Assembly: GCF_019880305.1 (NCBI RefSeq)
Contig: NZ_CP082301.1
Location: forward strand, 124,001 to 188,000
Direction: 5' to 3'
Length of the DNA: 64,000 bases
DNA from: Streptomyces decoyicus
GTDB lineage: Bacteria > Actinomycetota > Actinomycetes > Streptomycetales > Streptomycetaceae
Below, piece after piece: positions 17,600 to 26,562 of the stretch. The notes beneath the pieces are model-generated. The model was not told the origin of the DNA. It saw nothing but the letters and a program-made list of their open reading frames with translations, and did no database searches. The position numbers were made by a program, and so were the translations under genes. Position 1 is the stretch's first letter, and each line of letters opens with the position of its first letter.

Positions 17600-18645
17600 C
17601 TACTGCGCTTGGGGCTTTTGCATGTTGAAGTACGCGAGTGGGACTTCTGCCTTGGGGGACTGGACGAAGACCCGGGCGGGAATCGCCTTGATGTGTTCCT
17701 TTTCCGGACCGGTGCCGGGGGCCCCGGGAACCGCCTTGTAGTCGACCAAGAGGTAGCCGAGGTAGAAGGCGCCGGCGCGCCGGCCTTGCAGCTCACCCCA
17801 CTTGTCGGCTGGGAAGGTCGCCTCGTAATCCTCCTCCGTTGAGGTCATTTTCCGGTTCAGGGAGGTGGAGGAGACGCTGTAGGTGAAGCTGCCCTCAATG
17901 GGGAACTCGCCCCCCTTACCACCGTCGCCTCCGGGAGCCATACTGACCTTGGGCGTGACCTTGCCGCCCACCTGCCAGCCTGCGGTTGTGCTGCTCTCGT
18001 CGGTAATCTGCTCCGACGTCTTGTACGTCTTCTTGCCCCCGCCCGCGAGGGCGGCGCCAGTGCTCAGCTTGGGCCACTTGGAATCTGCCTTCGTGTCGAG
18101 CTTGCCGACGAAGACGCACGGATTGGCCTTGGCCCCGTTCTGGTGCCCGCCGGAATTGACGCCTTCGCAGAACGACGCGGAAGAGTTCACCTCAGCCATG
18201 GCCGTCGCGATGTTGTCATCTCGGGTGTCCTTACCTATTCCGCCAGCTGCTTGATCATCTCCCTGGCGTCGGAGTTGTTGTCCGTATTCTCCGACCACTT
18301 CTTCGCCGCGGCTTTAGCGTCCGTGAGCGCCTGCGCGGGCTCGTAGTGGACTCTGGCCTTCACATCCTCCTGGGTGACGGGCACCAGGTTGCCCTTGCTG
18401 TCCCGGTCGAGGCCCTTCGGATAGCCCATCACGCTTTCCGAGTCCGCGACGGGCGCCTTACCCTTCATCTCGTTCTCGACGATCTCATCGGACGCGTACA
18501 GCTTCGCCTCGGTGGGGCCGTCAGCCGCCGCGGCCGGTGACACAGTGCCCGCCAGGGTCACTGCCACCAGCAGGGCCGCAGCCAGCGCGGCGCTGCTGCT
18601 TCCTCGGGAAGGCGTCCCGCGCGGGGCGGACAATGGATTCGCCAT
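17600..18645 (-). pseudogene. Exported protein with aerolysin/MTX-like features, one frameshift
   Basis: ATG 18645 (GAGGAGA upstream) opens a signal peptide (ALAAALLVAVTLAGTVSPAA, cleavage near AAAAD) and a domain with LYASDEIVENEMKGKAP and VMGYPKGLDRDSKGNLVPVT. The frame stops at TAG 18235-18237 after EMIKQLAE. The next frame carries on seamlessly as GGIGKDTRDDNIATAMAEVN, then VFVGKLDTKADSKWPKLSTG, TYKTSEQITDESSTTAGWQV, FPIEGSFTYSVSSTSLNRKM and AGAFYLGYLLVDYK, ending at 17600. Joined, it is about 348 residues. Alternating Ser/Thr strands around TTAGWQVGGK and the late YLGYLLVDYK resemble aerolysin/ETX-MTX2 beta pore-formers; this is inference only. A single base near 18240 accounts for the break. 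Confidence 0.65.
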
Positions 18646-19277
18646 GGCTTTATCTCCTCTGCTTCGTGCAGGTGTTAGCCACCCGCGTTGCTGTGGCTCT
18701 CGCACAGGGTGGTGCGAGCCGTCGCAGAAACAGGGCACGAAACAGCCGGTTCTCATCACCACGCCGCTTGCCATAAACCGCGCGGCCGACGTTAGGCGGG
18801 CGGATCGTTGCTTAGCGCCAACCTGTTCCATTGCTCCGGGGCGACATTGTGCACCCAGCATGGCGCGCTACACATCTACCACCAGGCCTACTCCGCAAGT
18901 ACCACTTCCCGGTCAACGAAATTGCAGGAAGCGGGGCCTGCATCGGCACCGGCCACCCACCAAACAGCCCGTGCCAGGAGATTTCTTGCCCTTTCCGCCG
19001 AAGAACACGACGCTTTCCGCCTCTGCCTTTCGGTAGACAGATGCGCCCAGCGGTAAACGTCCACTGTAGGAGAATGGAACGTCCGGGCCGATCAGCTTGC
19101 CGAGCGGGAGATCGTCGAGGCACTGATCGGCAACTACCGCACCGTGCTGAAGGCCACCGACGCTGACGCCGACGCCGCTCTGGCGAAGACCGCGGCCGGG
19201 ACCGGACCGTCGGCGCCCTGCCCGTTGTATGCCAAGTAGGCCCTCGCCAGCAGTTCTTCCCCGCCACTCACGACGGT
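18646..19277. other. Intergenic; possible fragment of a small ORF near 19080-19239
   Basis: From about 19078 a rightward frame reads DQLAEREIVEALIGNYRTVL then KATDADADAALAKTAAG and ends SAPCPLYAK at a TAG. The composition is protein-like, but there is no start codon in frame after the preceding stop, so it is probably the tail of a lost gene. The rest of the stretch is featureless. Confidence 0.3.
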
Positions 19278-19625
19278 CTACTGGCACCGTCGCAGGCTCA
19301 GCAGCAGGTCCCGGACCCGCTGGAGGCTGGGACAGGAACAGCCGGCGCCCGGCGTCGAGCTCGACGACATTGCCGGCCCGGCGGGCGAACTCGCGTTGCG
19401 GCCGCGGTGGGGTGCCACGGCCCTGAGCGCAGACGAGGTACGTCGAGGGCACGGCTGCCACACAGCCGCCCCGACCGGCTGCCCGGTCACCTGCACGCTC
19501 TGCCGGGCGAGGTGATCCGCCGCCTGCGCCTGGCCCCCGGCGTCGCAGTTCTGAAGGAACGTGTCCACGAGCAGCCCGGCGCGGACCCCGAACGCTCGTG
19601 CGCTCCTCGCCCCTCCGGAGAACAC
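19278..19625 (-). pseudogene. Alpha/beta hydrolase C-terminal remnant, frameshifted
   Basis: Leftward frames give VDTFLQNCDAGGQAQAADHL, ARQSVQVTGQPVGAAVW, then in a second frame VPSTYLVCAQGRGTPPRPQR, FARRAGNVVELDAGRRLFLS, and back in the first frame VRDLLLSL. VPSTYLVC...PP..QR.FA.RA...ELD.GH.PFLSQP is a common C-terminal layout of alpha/beta fold hydrolases; the catalytic His expected in ELDAGH is Arg here. Two frameshifts and loss of the N-terminal half make it non-functional. Confidence 0.55.
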
Positions 19626-19728
19626 GGTCTCGTCCCCGTTCGCCTTTCCTGGGCGTCGTTGTCAGTGGTGGGTTCTACCGTGGTGGCACGGCGCTTGGCA
19701 GGTCAGGAGACGCTAAGAGGGAGGCGGC

Positions 19729-19893
19729 ATGCCCGAGTGGGCTCTCGCGATACTCGTTCCGGTCGGTCTGCTGGCTGTGGGCCTGGGGACGTTCTTGGTC
19801 TGGGCTCGCCTGGGGACGAAGGAGGCTTTGAAGCACGACAACCGGATGCCTGAGACCCATTTTCGACAGGGTGGTGGCCCCGGCGGCGGCTGA
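19729..19893 (+). CDS. Small single-span membrane protein
   Basis: A 54-residue product from ATG 19729 with AGAGGGAGG directly upstream. It starts MPEWALAILVPVGLLAVGLG then TFLVWARLGT, an N-out hydrophobic helix of about 22 residues, followed by a basic soluble tail (KEALKHDNRMPETHFRQ) and a glycine-rich end. Too short for a family call. It is followed by a strong hairpin at 20029, supporting a real transcript. Confidence 0.55.
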   Translation: MPEWALAILVPVGLLAVGLGTFLVWARLGTKEALKHDNRMPETHFRQGGGPGGG

Positions 19894-20028
19894 CCGGCGA
19901 CGTCCGGCTCGGCATCGCCGGCCTTTGCCGTGGCCGAGCAATGTCCTGCCGTCGGAGGCGCGATACCTGAAAACAGTTGGCCCCGTTAGGTCTACAGGTC
20001 TAACAGGTCTGACGGCCTGTGAAGTGCA

Positions 20029-20066
20029 AACGGCGCTCACCCCTTCGCTATGGGGTGAGCGCCGTT
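20029..20066. terminator. Intrinsic-type terminator hairpin
   Basis: A perfect 15-bp inverted repeat (AACGGCGCTCACCCC and complement) with the loop TTCGCTAT. It could end the rightward small membrane-protein transcript (136 bases upstream) or act on both strands. Confidence 0.75.
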
Positions 20067-20322
20067 GCTCGTTCGTGGTTCCGGCCTGGGACAGGCAGGT
20101 GCCCCGCTACGGTGCTCGTTATGAGCAAGCCGTTTGCCTCAGGCGAAGACCATCCGGTGTGTGGGATCTGTCCCTCCTCCCCACACCCGCGGGGATCGGC
20201 CCAGCTGTGGACGCGTAGAGAGTCGGCTGCGCCTGAAACTGCCGACCACGGGCCATGCCGTCGTGGCCGCTGCCCATCCGGATGATGCTGCTCCGTAGCG
20301 CTGACAGCTGTCAGGAGCCGTC

Positions 20323-20715
20323 TTACGCCTCGCGGTTGTCGAGTCGCAGCTGGATCTCCTGCTCCTGGTCGCCTGATGTCGACCCGACCTCCTGGACAGT
20401 GAAGGCGGACCCCAGGCCTGCCCGCAGTCGGTCGGCCGCCCAATAGCTGCCCTGAACAGTGACCGACACCGATCCGGTCAGCCGGCACGGTGCTGCCTCT
20501 GCCGCCCCGTCGGAGACGTCAACGGTCGCGGCCCACACAGCCGCCCCCGCCCCCTCCAACTCCCGGGGCGCGTCGTCCTTCGTCCGGTCGGAGACGAAAA
20601 GGGTGTCGAGCGCAGTGAAGACCGTGTGGGCGTCCTCGGGCGGGCAGCCGGTGAGCTGCACCTGGACCTTCGCAGCGCCCTGGTCGTTCTGTGCAGCCTC
20701 TTCCCTGTCGTTCAC
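20323..20715 (-). CDS. Conserved hypothetical protein
   Basis: A 130-residue soluble protein from GTG 20715, preceded by GGAAAGGAAG. It reads VQVQLTGCPPEDAHTVFTAL, DTLFVSDRTKDDAPRELEG, TVDVSDG, RLTGSVSVTVQGSYWAADRL and ends DQEQEIQLRLDNREA. Alternating beta and amphipathic segments suggest two related alpha/beta halves. It resembles small Streptomyces proteins of unknown role found near stress genes, but I cannot name a family. Confidence 0.65.
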   Translation of the reverse strand: MNDREEAAQNDQGAAKVQVQLTGCPPEDAHTVFTALDTLFVSDRTKDDAPRELEGAGAAVWAATVDVSDGAAEAAPCRLTGSVSVTVQGSYWAADRLRAGLGSAFTVQEVGSTSGDQEQEIQLRLDNREA

Positions 20716-21177
20716 TGTGATCTTCCTTTCCGAGTGCTGCTCGCGGCGAGGGCGCCGACTCCTCTTCGTCAGCCGGACGGCCGCGATCGGTACTGGGTTC
20801 CGCAAGAGCCGAGATTCACCTACCCGGCATGTGGATCGCCTACCCGATCACCACACGCATACGACCCGCCTCCGGCTACGAGCTGGAACGGCCCCACCGA
20901 CGCACCGCGCTCCCGCCCGCTTCACCTGGGTCGGTGAAGGCGCGCGGTGGGTGGCAATAAGGTCCGCTCGTCCGACAGTCAGTTGCCGACGGCCGTGGCA
21001 CCCCCACGTCAGGGCGACGGCGTACGTAGAGCAGGGAGGCGACCGGCATCAGATTCGGGACGTGCTCCCCAGGCGTCGGTGACGTGGACCGGCACGCCCT
21101 TGCCGATGTTGAGCGGTCCTGCGGCCGGGTCATCAGCGAAGTGCGATGCTCGCTCTTCCTGCTTGTTGTCCGTCGTC

Positions 21178-21726
21178 TCAGGCTGTCCTTCCCGCCTGGG
21201 CAAATTCCGAGACGAACGTGGCGCAGAAGGCATTGAGATCCGCTGGTTTCCGACTGGTGATCAGCGTGTTGTCGCCCGCCGTGCACACCTTCACCTGCTC
21301 GTCCACCCAAGTGCCTCCGGCATTGCGAATGTCGGTCTGCAGGCTGGGCCAAGAGGTGAGTGTGCGTCCCCGTACGACGTCAGCCTCGACCAGCGTCCAC
21401 GGCGCGTGACAGATGGCCGCCACAGGCCTACCCCACTCGAAGAAGCGCTTCACGAAAGCGACGGCATCCTTGTTCATGCGCAGGGCATCAGGGTTGGCGA
21501 CGCCGCCGGGTAGGACCAAGCCGCCATAGTCCGTCACATCGGCCGCGTCCACCGCGCAGTCCACCCGGAAGGTGTCCGCCTTATCCAGGTGGTTGAACGC
21601 CTGGATCCGCCCGCTGCGGGTGGAGACCAGATGTGGGACATCACCCGAGTTCAGAACCGCTTGCCAGGGTTCAGTCAGTTCGACCTGTTCCACGCCCTCG
21701 GGCGCTACCAGGAAGGCAATCTGCAT
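21178..21726 (-). CDS. DJ-1/PfpI-family protein (type 1 glutamine-amidotransferase fold)
   Basis: A 182-residue cytoplasmic protein of the PfpI/YhbO/DJ-1 group, proposed to act as deglycase, chaperone or protease in stress. The nucleophile elbow is AAICHAPW (Cys near residue 105), with the preceding GGLVLPGGVANPDALRMN and the acidic ALRM region typical of PfpI. The C-terminus has NTLITSRKPADLNAFCATFV, where PfpI members place the helix that packs on the active site. ATG 21726 follows AAGGAACG. It is monocistronic by position. Confidence 0.9.
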   Translation of the reverse strand: MQIAFLVAPEGVEQVELTEPWQAVLNSGDVPHLVSTRSGRIQAFNHLDKADTFRVDCAVDAADVTDYGGLVLPGGVANPDALRMNKDAVAFVKRFFEWGRPVAAICHAPWTLVEADVVRGRTLTSWPSLQTDIRNAGGTWVDEQVKVCTAGDNTLITSRKPADLNAFCATFVSEFAQAGRTA

Positions 21727-22183
21727 AAGACGTCGTTCCTTTCTCGGCTCGATTCAAGGCCAAGGCGTAGGCCACTGGGAGGCGCGGGAGGACGCACCCC
21801 AGACCGATTGGCCTGGCGAGCCTTCCGTTTAGCCAGACGTGTCAGCTTCGTCGACGCGTAGTCGCCCCGGCCCCCCTCGCCTGTCTCGGGGACGGCTTCA
21901 GCGGGCCGGCGATGGGCGGCGGATTATTCGCTTCGGCCTCAGGCTTTCCAGGGGTACTGGCAGAACAGATCTCAGGGCTCCTTCCCCTCATGGGGCGGGG
22001 GCGGCGGGAAACCATGGCCCCACCGGCGAGCGAGGTCAGCCCGGGACTCTTGCTAGGCAGGCGTTCGTGCGCCTGCGCCCCTCCCCCACCTCACCTCAAC
22101 ACCGCCCCCCCGCGCGACCCAGGGACGGCGCGATGGACGGAGAACTCCGACCCGCGCCGGGTCACGGGCGCGGATCGGAGCGC
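21727..22183. other. Gene-free stretch
   Basis: No frame with a ribosome-binding site or recognisable motif on either strand. It contains the PfpI promoter side and the 3' flank of the small acidic protein gene at 22184. Confidence 0.4.
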
Positions 22184-22408
22184 CTATGGGCTGGTGCTGC
22201 CTCCGGCCTTCTTCTTCGCCGTCTCCTCCTGCGCCTCTTCGTTGGTGGTGAGAGCGTCACCTTCTTCCCCTTGGTGGCCGCGGTCATCCGCCTCCCCCAC
22301 CCGCGTCTCGGCTTCCTCGAACTCGGCCAGAACCTCGTCGGCTGCCGTTTCCGGGGCGTGGTGGGCATTCCCGTCCTGTCGGGCGTTCTTGTCGCTTTGA
22401 TGTGGCAT
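22184..22408 (-). CDS. Small acidic hydrophilic protein
   Basis: A 74-residue product from ATG 22408 with TGGAGG upstream. It is rich in Glu, Asp, Ala and His with no hydrophobic core (ETAADEVLAEFEEAETRVGE, ADDRGHQGEEGD, ending ETAKKKAGGSTSP), so it is probably intrinsically disordered. Similar short acidic proteins accompany CBS and hemerythrin genes in Streptomyces stress regions; no function is known. Confidence 0.6.
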   Translation of the reverse strand: MPHQSDKNARQDGNAHHAPETAADEVLAEFEEAETRVGEADDRGHQGEEGDALTTNEEAQEETAKKKAGGSTSP

Positions 22409-22610
22409 GGCGATTGCCTCCAGGAGACGTATGTGGACGTATATGTTGGAAGGGCAGACAGCTCTCCTGTCCTCCCGGGCCGGTGGGCATCGCTCGCTGA
22501 GGTGAAAGTTGACGCGGAGGAGCTCCAGCCGTGCTTCACGCGCGAAGCAGGCAAGCCGCCTTCGTCTAATTCAGCGGCCGACGGCCCGCCGCAGAACTGG
22601 GCCGGACGAG

Positions 22611-23027
22611 TCAATCGCTAGAGAGGGCTTCGAGGAGCTCGCCGATCTGGGGGTCGGGCAGAGCGCGGGCGACGTCAGCCAGGGCCACCATGCCGACCAG
22701 GCGGTGGCCGTCGATGACCGGCAGGCGCCGGACCTTGTGGCGGGTCATGGTCGCGAAGATCTCGTCCGCGTCGTCGTCTGCGCCGATGGTGACCGCTTCG
22801 CCCTGGGCAAGTTCGCCGGCCTTGGTCTGCTGCGGGTCGCGGCCCTTGCCCAGCACCTTGACGGTGATGTCCCGGTCGGTCAGCACACCCTTGAGCTTGT
22901 CGTCCGTGCCGCAGATCGGCAGGGCGCCCACTCCCATGTCGGTGAGCTTGCAGGCGGCGTCCAGGACGCTGTCCTCGGACCCGATGCACTCCGCGCCGGG
23001 GGTCATGATGTCGCGTGCCACAGGCAT
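22611..23027 (-). CDS. Two-CBS-domain protein
   Basis: A 138-residue protein made of two CBS motifs (about residues 5-60 and 72-130) that fold as a Bateman module and bind adenosyl nucleotides. Motifs: ARDIMTPGAECIGSEDSVLD, ADKLTDMGVGALPI region, GVLTDRDITVKV and, in the second repeat, RLPVIDGHRLVGMVALADVA. ATG 23027 has GGTAGAG upstream. It follows the hemerythrin-domain gene by 47 bases on the same strand, so the two are probably co-transcribed in a stress or energy-sensing operon. Confidence 0.9.
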   Translation of the reverse strand: MPVARDIMTPGAECIGSEDSVLDAACKLTDMGVGALPICGTDDKLKGVLTDRDITVKVLGKGRDPQQTKAGELAQGEAVTIGADDDADEIFATMTRHKVRRLPVIDGHRLVGMVALADVARALPDPQIGELLEALSSD

Positions 23028-23074
23028 GATCTCTACCTTTCACTATGTGTATGGAAGGTCTGTGATGTGGCGGT

Positions 23075-23653
23075 TCACTTGCCGCGGCCGCTGACGTAGT
23101 CACGGACCCGGTCCACCAGCCCCAGCCCCGGCGCGAGCAGCTTGTTGGCCGGCGGCGTACTGGGGGCAGCGGGGTGGGGCCGGGTGGGGGCGGTCTTCTT
23201 CGCCTGGCGGATCTTGTCGCCCAGCTCCTCCAGCACATAGGGGTGGACACCCTTACGGAGCTGGGTGAAGAGATCGTTCTCCTCGTCCTCGACGTGCGCC
23301 GTCACCTCCGTCCGCAGCTCGCGCACCAGCCGGTCGAAGTCCTCGTCCGTGGCCTCACGCTGCTGGAGATCGTTGAGCAGCCGCTCGACGCGGGCGTGGT
23401 CCTCGAGCTCCTTGTCCGCCAGCGCATCGCCCCCCTCCAAGTGCTCGCGCACGGCGGGGTAGAGGTACTGCTCCTCGGCGACCGAGTGCCGCACGAGCTC
23501 GATCGTCAGCGCATCCACCAGCCGCTTACGGTCCTCACCACCAGGAGGAGCGTCATCGAACTGCTCGAAGAGCTCATCGACCTCACGGTGGTCGGTGGTC
23601 AGCTCCGCAACCACATCCCCGCCATGTCCCACGGCACACCGCCTCTCAGCCAC
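23075..23653 (-). CDS. Hemerythrin HHE-domain protein
   Basis: A 192-residue protein with the four-helix, di-iron HHE cation-binding domain at about residues 18-150. Iron-ligand candidates are visible in order: DHREVDELFEQF, HSVAEEQYLYP, DHARVERLL and HVEDEENDLF. The C-terminal 40 residues are a Pro/Ala-rich linker ending LLAPGLGLVDRVRDYVSGRG. Such proteins bind O2 or NO or respond to oxidative stress. It is upstream of, and probably co-transcribed with, the CBS gene. ATG 23653 is the first start; MAERRC could be trimmed to a later GTG, as no strong ribosome-binding site is seen. Confidence 0.9.
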   Translation of the reverse strand: MAERRCAVGHGGDVVAELTTDHREVDELFEQFDDAPPGGEDRKRLVDALTIELVRHSVAEEQYLYPAVREHLEGGDALADKELEDHARVERLLNDLQQREATDEDFDRLVRELRTEVTAHVEDEENDLFTQLRKGVHPYVLEELGDKIRQAKKTAPTRPHPAAPSTPPANKLLAPGLGLVDRVRDYVSGRGK

Positions 23654-24003
23654 GCAACCGGCCTCTCCGGCTGACGCAACACGGGTTCCCGGACAGAGGC
23701 CGCATTAACACTGCCAGGTAGGCAATTGCCCCACCTGATCAAGGGGTGGGCGTGGCATCTCCGCTCCCGACGGAGAAGACGGGACGATCACGACGGGTGC
23801 GATATGTGCTGCGCCCGTCGCCCCGGCCTGCCCTCACCGGCCGGCGGCCCTGTGCCCACCTCCCGCCCAGGGGGCCGGCGAGCACAGGGCCGACAACGCA
23901 TTTGAGCGCCGGCAGCACTTCCGCCAACGCCCGTGCGTGACCGTCGTAGCCGGTCGTTCGTTGGGCTGGTGCGTCCATCACATCCGTCCCCCACGGATGG
24001 GGC

Positions 24004-24037
24004 TGAAGGGCATGAGCCGACCGGCTCATGCCCTTCA
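24004..24037. terminator. Hairpin, 15-bp perfect stem
   Basis: TGAAGGGCATGAGCC and its exact complement enclose the loop GACC. It lies between the divergent hemerythrin gene and the small ORF at 24103, so it may protect against read-through rather than end a mapped gene. Confidence 0.6.
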
Positions 24038-24102
24038 CTTCTCTCCGCACCGCTGCTCCCCTGGTGCCGTGACCGAACCCAGCACGGCCAGTTGTGCCCC
24101 TC

Positions 24103-24372
24103 ATGAGTGACATCGATGACCGGCTCCTGGCACTGGTCGACAGCGTCGTCGCCTACGACGAGAAATGTCTACCGCTGCTGACGCTGCGCGAGGCCCGCGC
24201 CACGATCGAGCTGCTGCAACTGCTCAGCGCCAGGCGCAGGAGCGTAGGCAGCCCGGCACCTGGCCGGCAACCTGGCCCGAAGGCTCCCGGCCGAGGAACG
24301 CTGATGGAGGGCATCCGGCCTGCACGCGCCTTGACCTACGGCCGGCGACGCCACGAAGGCCACGCCCCGTAG
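24103..24372 (+). CDS. Small hypothetical protein
   Basis: An 89-residue product: MSDIDDRLLALVDSVVAYDE then KCLPLLTLREARATIELLQL form two amphipathic helices; the second half is Pro/Arg-rich and less protein-like, so the 3' end may be altered. No strong ribosome-binding site. The helical N-terminus with LTLREARATIELL recalls short Streptomyces proteins of unknown role. Confidence 0.45.
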   Translation: MSDIDDRLLALVDSVVAYDEKCLPLLTLREARATIELLQLLSARRRSVGSPAPGRQPGPKAPGRGTLMEGIRPARALTYGRRRHEGHAP

Positions 24373-24496
24373 ACCTCGGCGAGGGGGCTGGTTCGCGCTT
24401 GCGGCCCTGCCTCGTTGATCTGCCCAGGGCCGCTCGGCCGGCTCGACTTCCCCGGCGGGCAGTGCCACCAGGTCCGCCGGGTGGTAGCGGTCAGGC

Positions 24497-24590
24497 ATGG
24501 TGCTACACGTTCCCGAGCCGATGCTGGCGGCGCCGGTCACTGCGTTGCCGGCGGCCTGGGTGGCCTACGAGGCAAAGTGGGACGGTTCTC
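24497..24590 (+). pseudogene. ATP-dependent DNA ligase N-terminal scrap
   Basis: The frame reads VPEPMLAAPVTALPAAWVAY then EAKWDG, exactly where LigD/LigC-type ATP-dependent ligases begin: PMLA..., then E-KWDG, whose lysine (24575-24577) is adenylated in catalysis. After KWDG the sequence diverges at once. With the two ku scraps in this window it points to decayed end-joining genes. Confidence 0.65.
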
Positions 24591-24629
24591 CAGACTCTCA
24601 AAGGTGTCTCACCTACTGGTGCCGTCGTT

Positions 24630-24841
24630 TCAGGAGCCTGTGCGCGAGGGTGACCACGGGAGTTCGGGCGCGTTCTTCGTCGTACACGTGACGATGTGCG
24701 ACCCGTTCCAGGTGAAGGCGACCGGTACGTTGCGCGGGGTCCCGTCCTTGGCGACGCAGGACGGGGGCACGTCACGGGCCGCCGGCAGCTCCAGGCTGAT
24801 CGGGGGCGGTTCAGAACCTCTCTGATCTCGTTCGGCTGCAT
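24630..24841 (-). pseudogene. PPOX-type flavin/F420-dependent enzyme, frameshifted and truncated
   Basis: ATG 24841 (GAAGGAGAAACC upstream) gives MQPNEIREVLNRP, then a one-base loss in a C-run near 24803 shifts frame. The next frame continues ISLELPAARDVPPSC, VAKDGTPRNVPVAFTWNGSH and IVTCTTKNAPEL before an unrelated end at 24630. This is the N-terminal split-barrel half of pyridoxamine-phosphate-oxidase-like proteins. The second half, which completes the flavin site, is missing. It lies 17 bases after the VOC gene and was once part of its operon. Confidence 0.65.
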
Positions 24842-24858
24842 GGTTCGGTTTCTCCTTC

Positions 24859-25299
24859 TCAGCGCAGTTGCTCGGCCAGTCCGACGATGATGCCCTCCGG
24901 GCCGCGGACGTAGCAGAGCAGATAGCTGTCCTCGAACCGGGCGATCTCGCCGACGAGTTCGGCGCCGTGAGGGCGCAGGCGGGCAACGGTGTCCTCGAGG
25001 TCGTCGACGGCAAACATGACGCGGTGCGTGCCCAGAATGTTGTGCGGCCGGTTGCGCGGCCCGGCGCTGATCACCGCGGGGCTACGGTACTTCGCCAGCT
25101 CGAGCCGGCTGTGACCGTCCGGGGTCCGGACCATCGCGATGTCACAGCGGACGCCGTCGAGTCCGGTGCACTGGTCGGCGACGAGGCCCTCGACCTCCGC
25201 CCTGCCCTCCAGCTCCATACCGAGTTCCACGAAGAACGCGATGGCGGCGTCCATGTCCTCGACGACGATGCCGACGTTGTCCATCCGCTGAATCGCCAT
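24859..25299 (-). CDS. VOC/glyoxalase-fold protein
   Basis: A 146-residue vicinal-oxygen-chelate protein with two beta-alpha-beta3 modules: MDNVGIVVEDMDAAIAFFVE, LGMELEGRAEVEG, then HRVMFAVDDLEDTVARLRPH and CYVRGPEGIIVGLAEQL. Metal ligands expected for a dioxygenase or lyase would be the glutamates in SRLELAKYR and the last strand; both regions are present. ATG 25299 is preceded by AAGGAGAAACC. The substrate is unknown; the family includes glyoxalases, bleomycin-binding proteins and dioxygenases. Longer upstream frame is not family-like. Confidence 0.85.
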   Translation of the reverse strand: MAIQRMDNVGIVVEDMDAAIAFFVELGMELEGRAEVEGLVADQCTGLDGVRCDIAMVRTPDGHSRLELAKYRSPAVISAGPRNRPHNILGTHRVMFAVDDLEDTVARLRPHGAELVGEIARFEDSYLLCYVRGPEGIIVGLAEQLR

Positions 25300-25695
25300 G
25301 CTGGTTTCTCCTTCTTCCTCGTGCGGCCGGTGGTGGCCGCTCATGTCCCTGGGACGGAGCCGGTGGCACGTTCTCGACATCCGCAGACCGCCGGACTCCG
25401 AAAAACCTGGATCGCGCCTCAGCACCGCTACAGCAGACCCGCGAGCCAGGCGCCGCCACCGAGGGTGAGTGCGGCGCAGGTGGCCGCGCCCATGAAGACG
25501 CCACGGAGACTCCGCAAAAACCCGTTTGGCGGACGAGGGCGACCACCGCTACATTTCCGGAGGCCGTGCGAGAGATCGAGGAGGTGGTACCCGTGAACGC
25601 AGTATCGACATGGGTGCTCCCCTCCGGGGTCACGGTCGGGCGATAGACAGGTCGTCCGGGAGCGCCGTTCCAGTGCACTCCCGAAAGGCACGACC
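25300..25695. other. Divergent intergenic region
   Basis: Between the leftward VOC gene and the rightward hydrolase gene. A leftward frame ending at 25428 finishes with FMGAATCAALTLGGGAWLAG, a possible membrane helix of a tiny protein, but I could not find a start with a ribosome-binding site. Confidence 0.3.
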
Positions 25696-26436
25696 ATGCA
25701 TTTCACTTCCGAGCAGCGCCTCGACGACGGCGTCCTCGAACGCGAATTCACCCTCGGTGAGATCCCCGGCATCCTGTGGAAGCCCGCATCGGCATCGGCA
25801 TCCGCACCAGCGCCGCTGCTCCTGCTCGGCCACCCTCCCCTCGGGCTGCACAAGATGTACCCCCGACTGGTGGCCCGGGCCCGGCACTCCGCGGCGGAGG
25901 GCTTCGCCACGGCCACCATCGAGCTCCCAGGAAGCGGCGACCGGCCCCGTTGGCCCGCCGCCGAGCAGGCCCGCGCCGACCTGCGCCGGGCGATGGAGAC
26001 CGGCGAGCCGGTCAGCGGCGAGATCGTCGACGCCCTCATCCTCCCGCTGGTCGACAAGGCGGTCCCGGAATGGCAGGCCGCCCTGGACGCCCTCCTTTCG
26101 CTGCCCGAGATCGGCGGCCCGGTCGGGTACTCGGGGGGAGTGATCTCCATCGGCATCCGGCTGGCGGTGGTCGAGCCTCGCATTTCGGCCGCCGTTCTGT
26201 TCGCCGGGAGTCTCGTTCCTCGCGCCCTGTTCGAGGAGGCCCGTCAGGTCACCATTCCACTGCACGTCCTGCTCCAGTGGGACGACGAAGGAAACGACCG
26301 GCAGGCGGCCCTGGACCTGTTCGATGCCTTCAGCTCCAAGGAGAAGTCCCTGCACGCCCATCTCGGCGGGCACACCGGCGTCCCGCAGTTCGCGGGGGAC
26401 GCCGCAGCCCAGTTCTTCACCCGACATCTGAAGTGA
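25696..26436 (+). CDS. Alpha/beta-fold hydrolase
   Basis: A 246-residue cytoplasmic hydrolase of the dienelactone-hydrolase-like class. The core has PLLLLGHPPLGLHKMYPRLV (oxyanion region), RHSAAEGFATATIELPGSGD, a nucleophile elbow GYSGG (Ser near residue 144), LLQWDDEGNDRQAALDLFD carrying the acid, and a late His in HLGGHTGVPQF. ATG 25696 has AAAGG upstream. The elbow reads VGYSGGVISIGI, a normal G-x-S-x-G. It is followed by a terminator hairpin at 26533, so it is monocistronic. Confidence 0.8.
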   Translation: MHFTSEQRLDDGVLEREFTLGEIPGILWKPASASASAPAPLLLLGHPPLGLHKMYPRLVARARHSAAEGFATATIELPGSGDRPRWPAAEQARADLRRAMETGEPVSGEIVDALILPLVDKAVPEWQAALDALLSLPEIGGPVGYSGGVISIGIRLAVVEPRISAAVLFAGSLVPRALFEEARQVTIPLHVLLQWDDEGNDRQAALDLFDAFSSKEKSLHAHLGGHTGVPQFAGDAAAQFFTRHLK

Positions 26437-26532
26437 GGCCCAGCCGTCAGACCGGCAGCAGCGGTAGCTGAAGTCGGCCGGCATACCGCTCATCGAGGAC
26501 AGGTCCCGGCCCTCCGCAGCTCTCTACACCGT

Positions 26533-26562
26533 GGGCCCCTGCTGAACTCTCAGCAGGGGCCC
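26533..26562 (+). terminator. Terminator hairpin after the hydrolase gene
   Basis: A 13-bp perfect stem (GGGCCCCTGCTGA and complement) with a 4-base loop, 97 bases beyond the stop. Confidence 0.7.

Noticed and set aside
20121..20285. Small rightward ORF beginning MSKPFASGEDHPVCG
   Set aside because: Only 54 codons, no ribosome-binding site and a Pro/Arg-rich end; starts just after a terminator hairpin.
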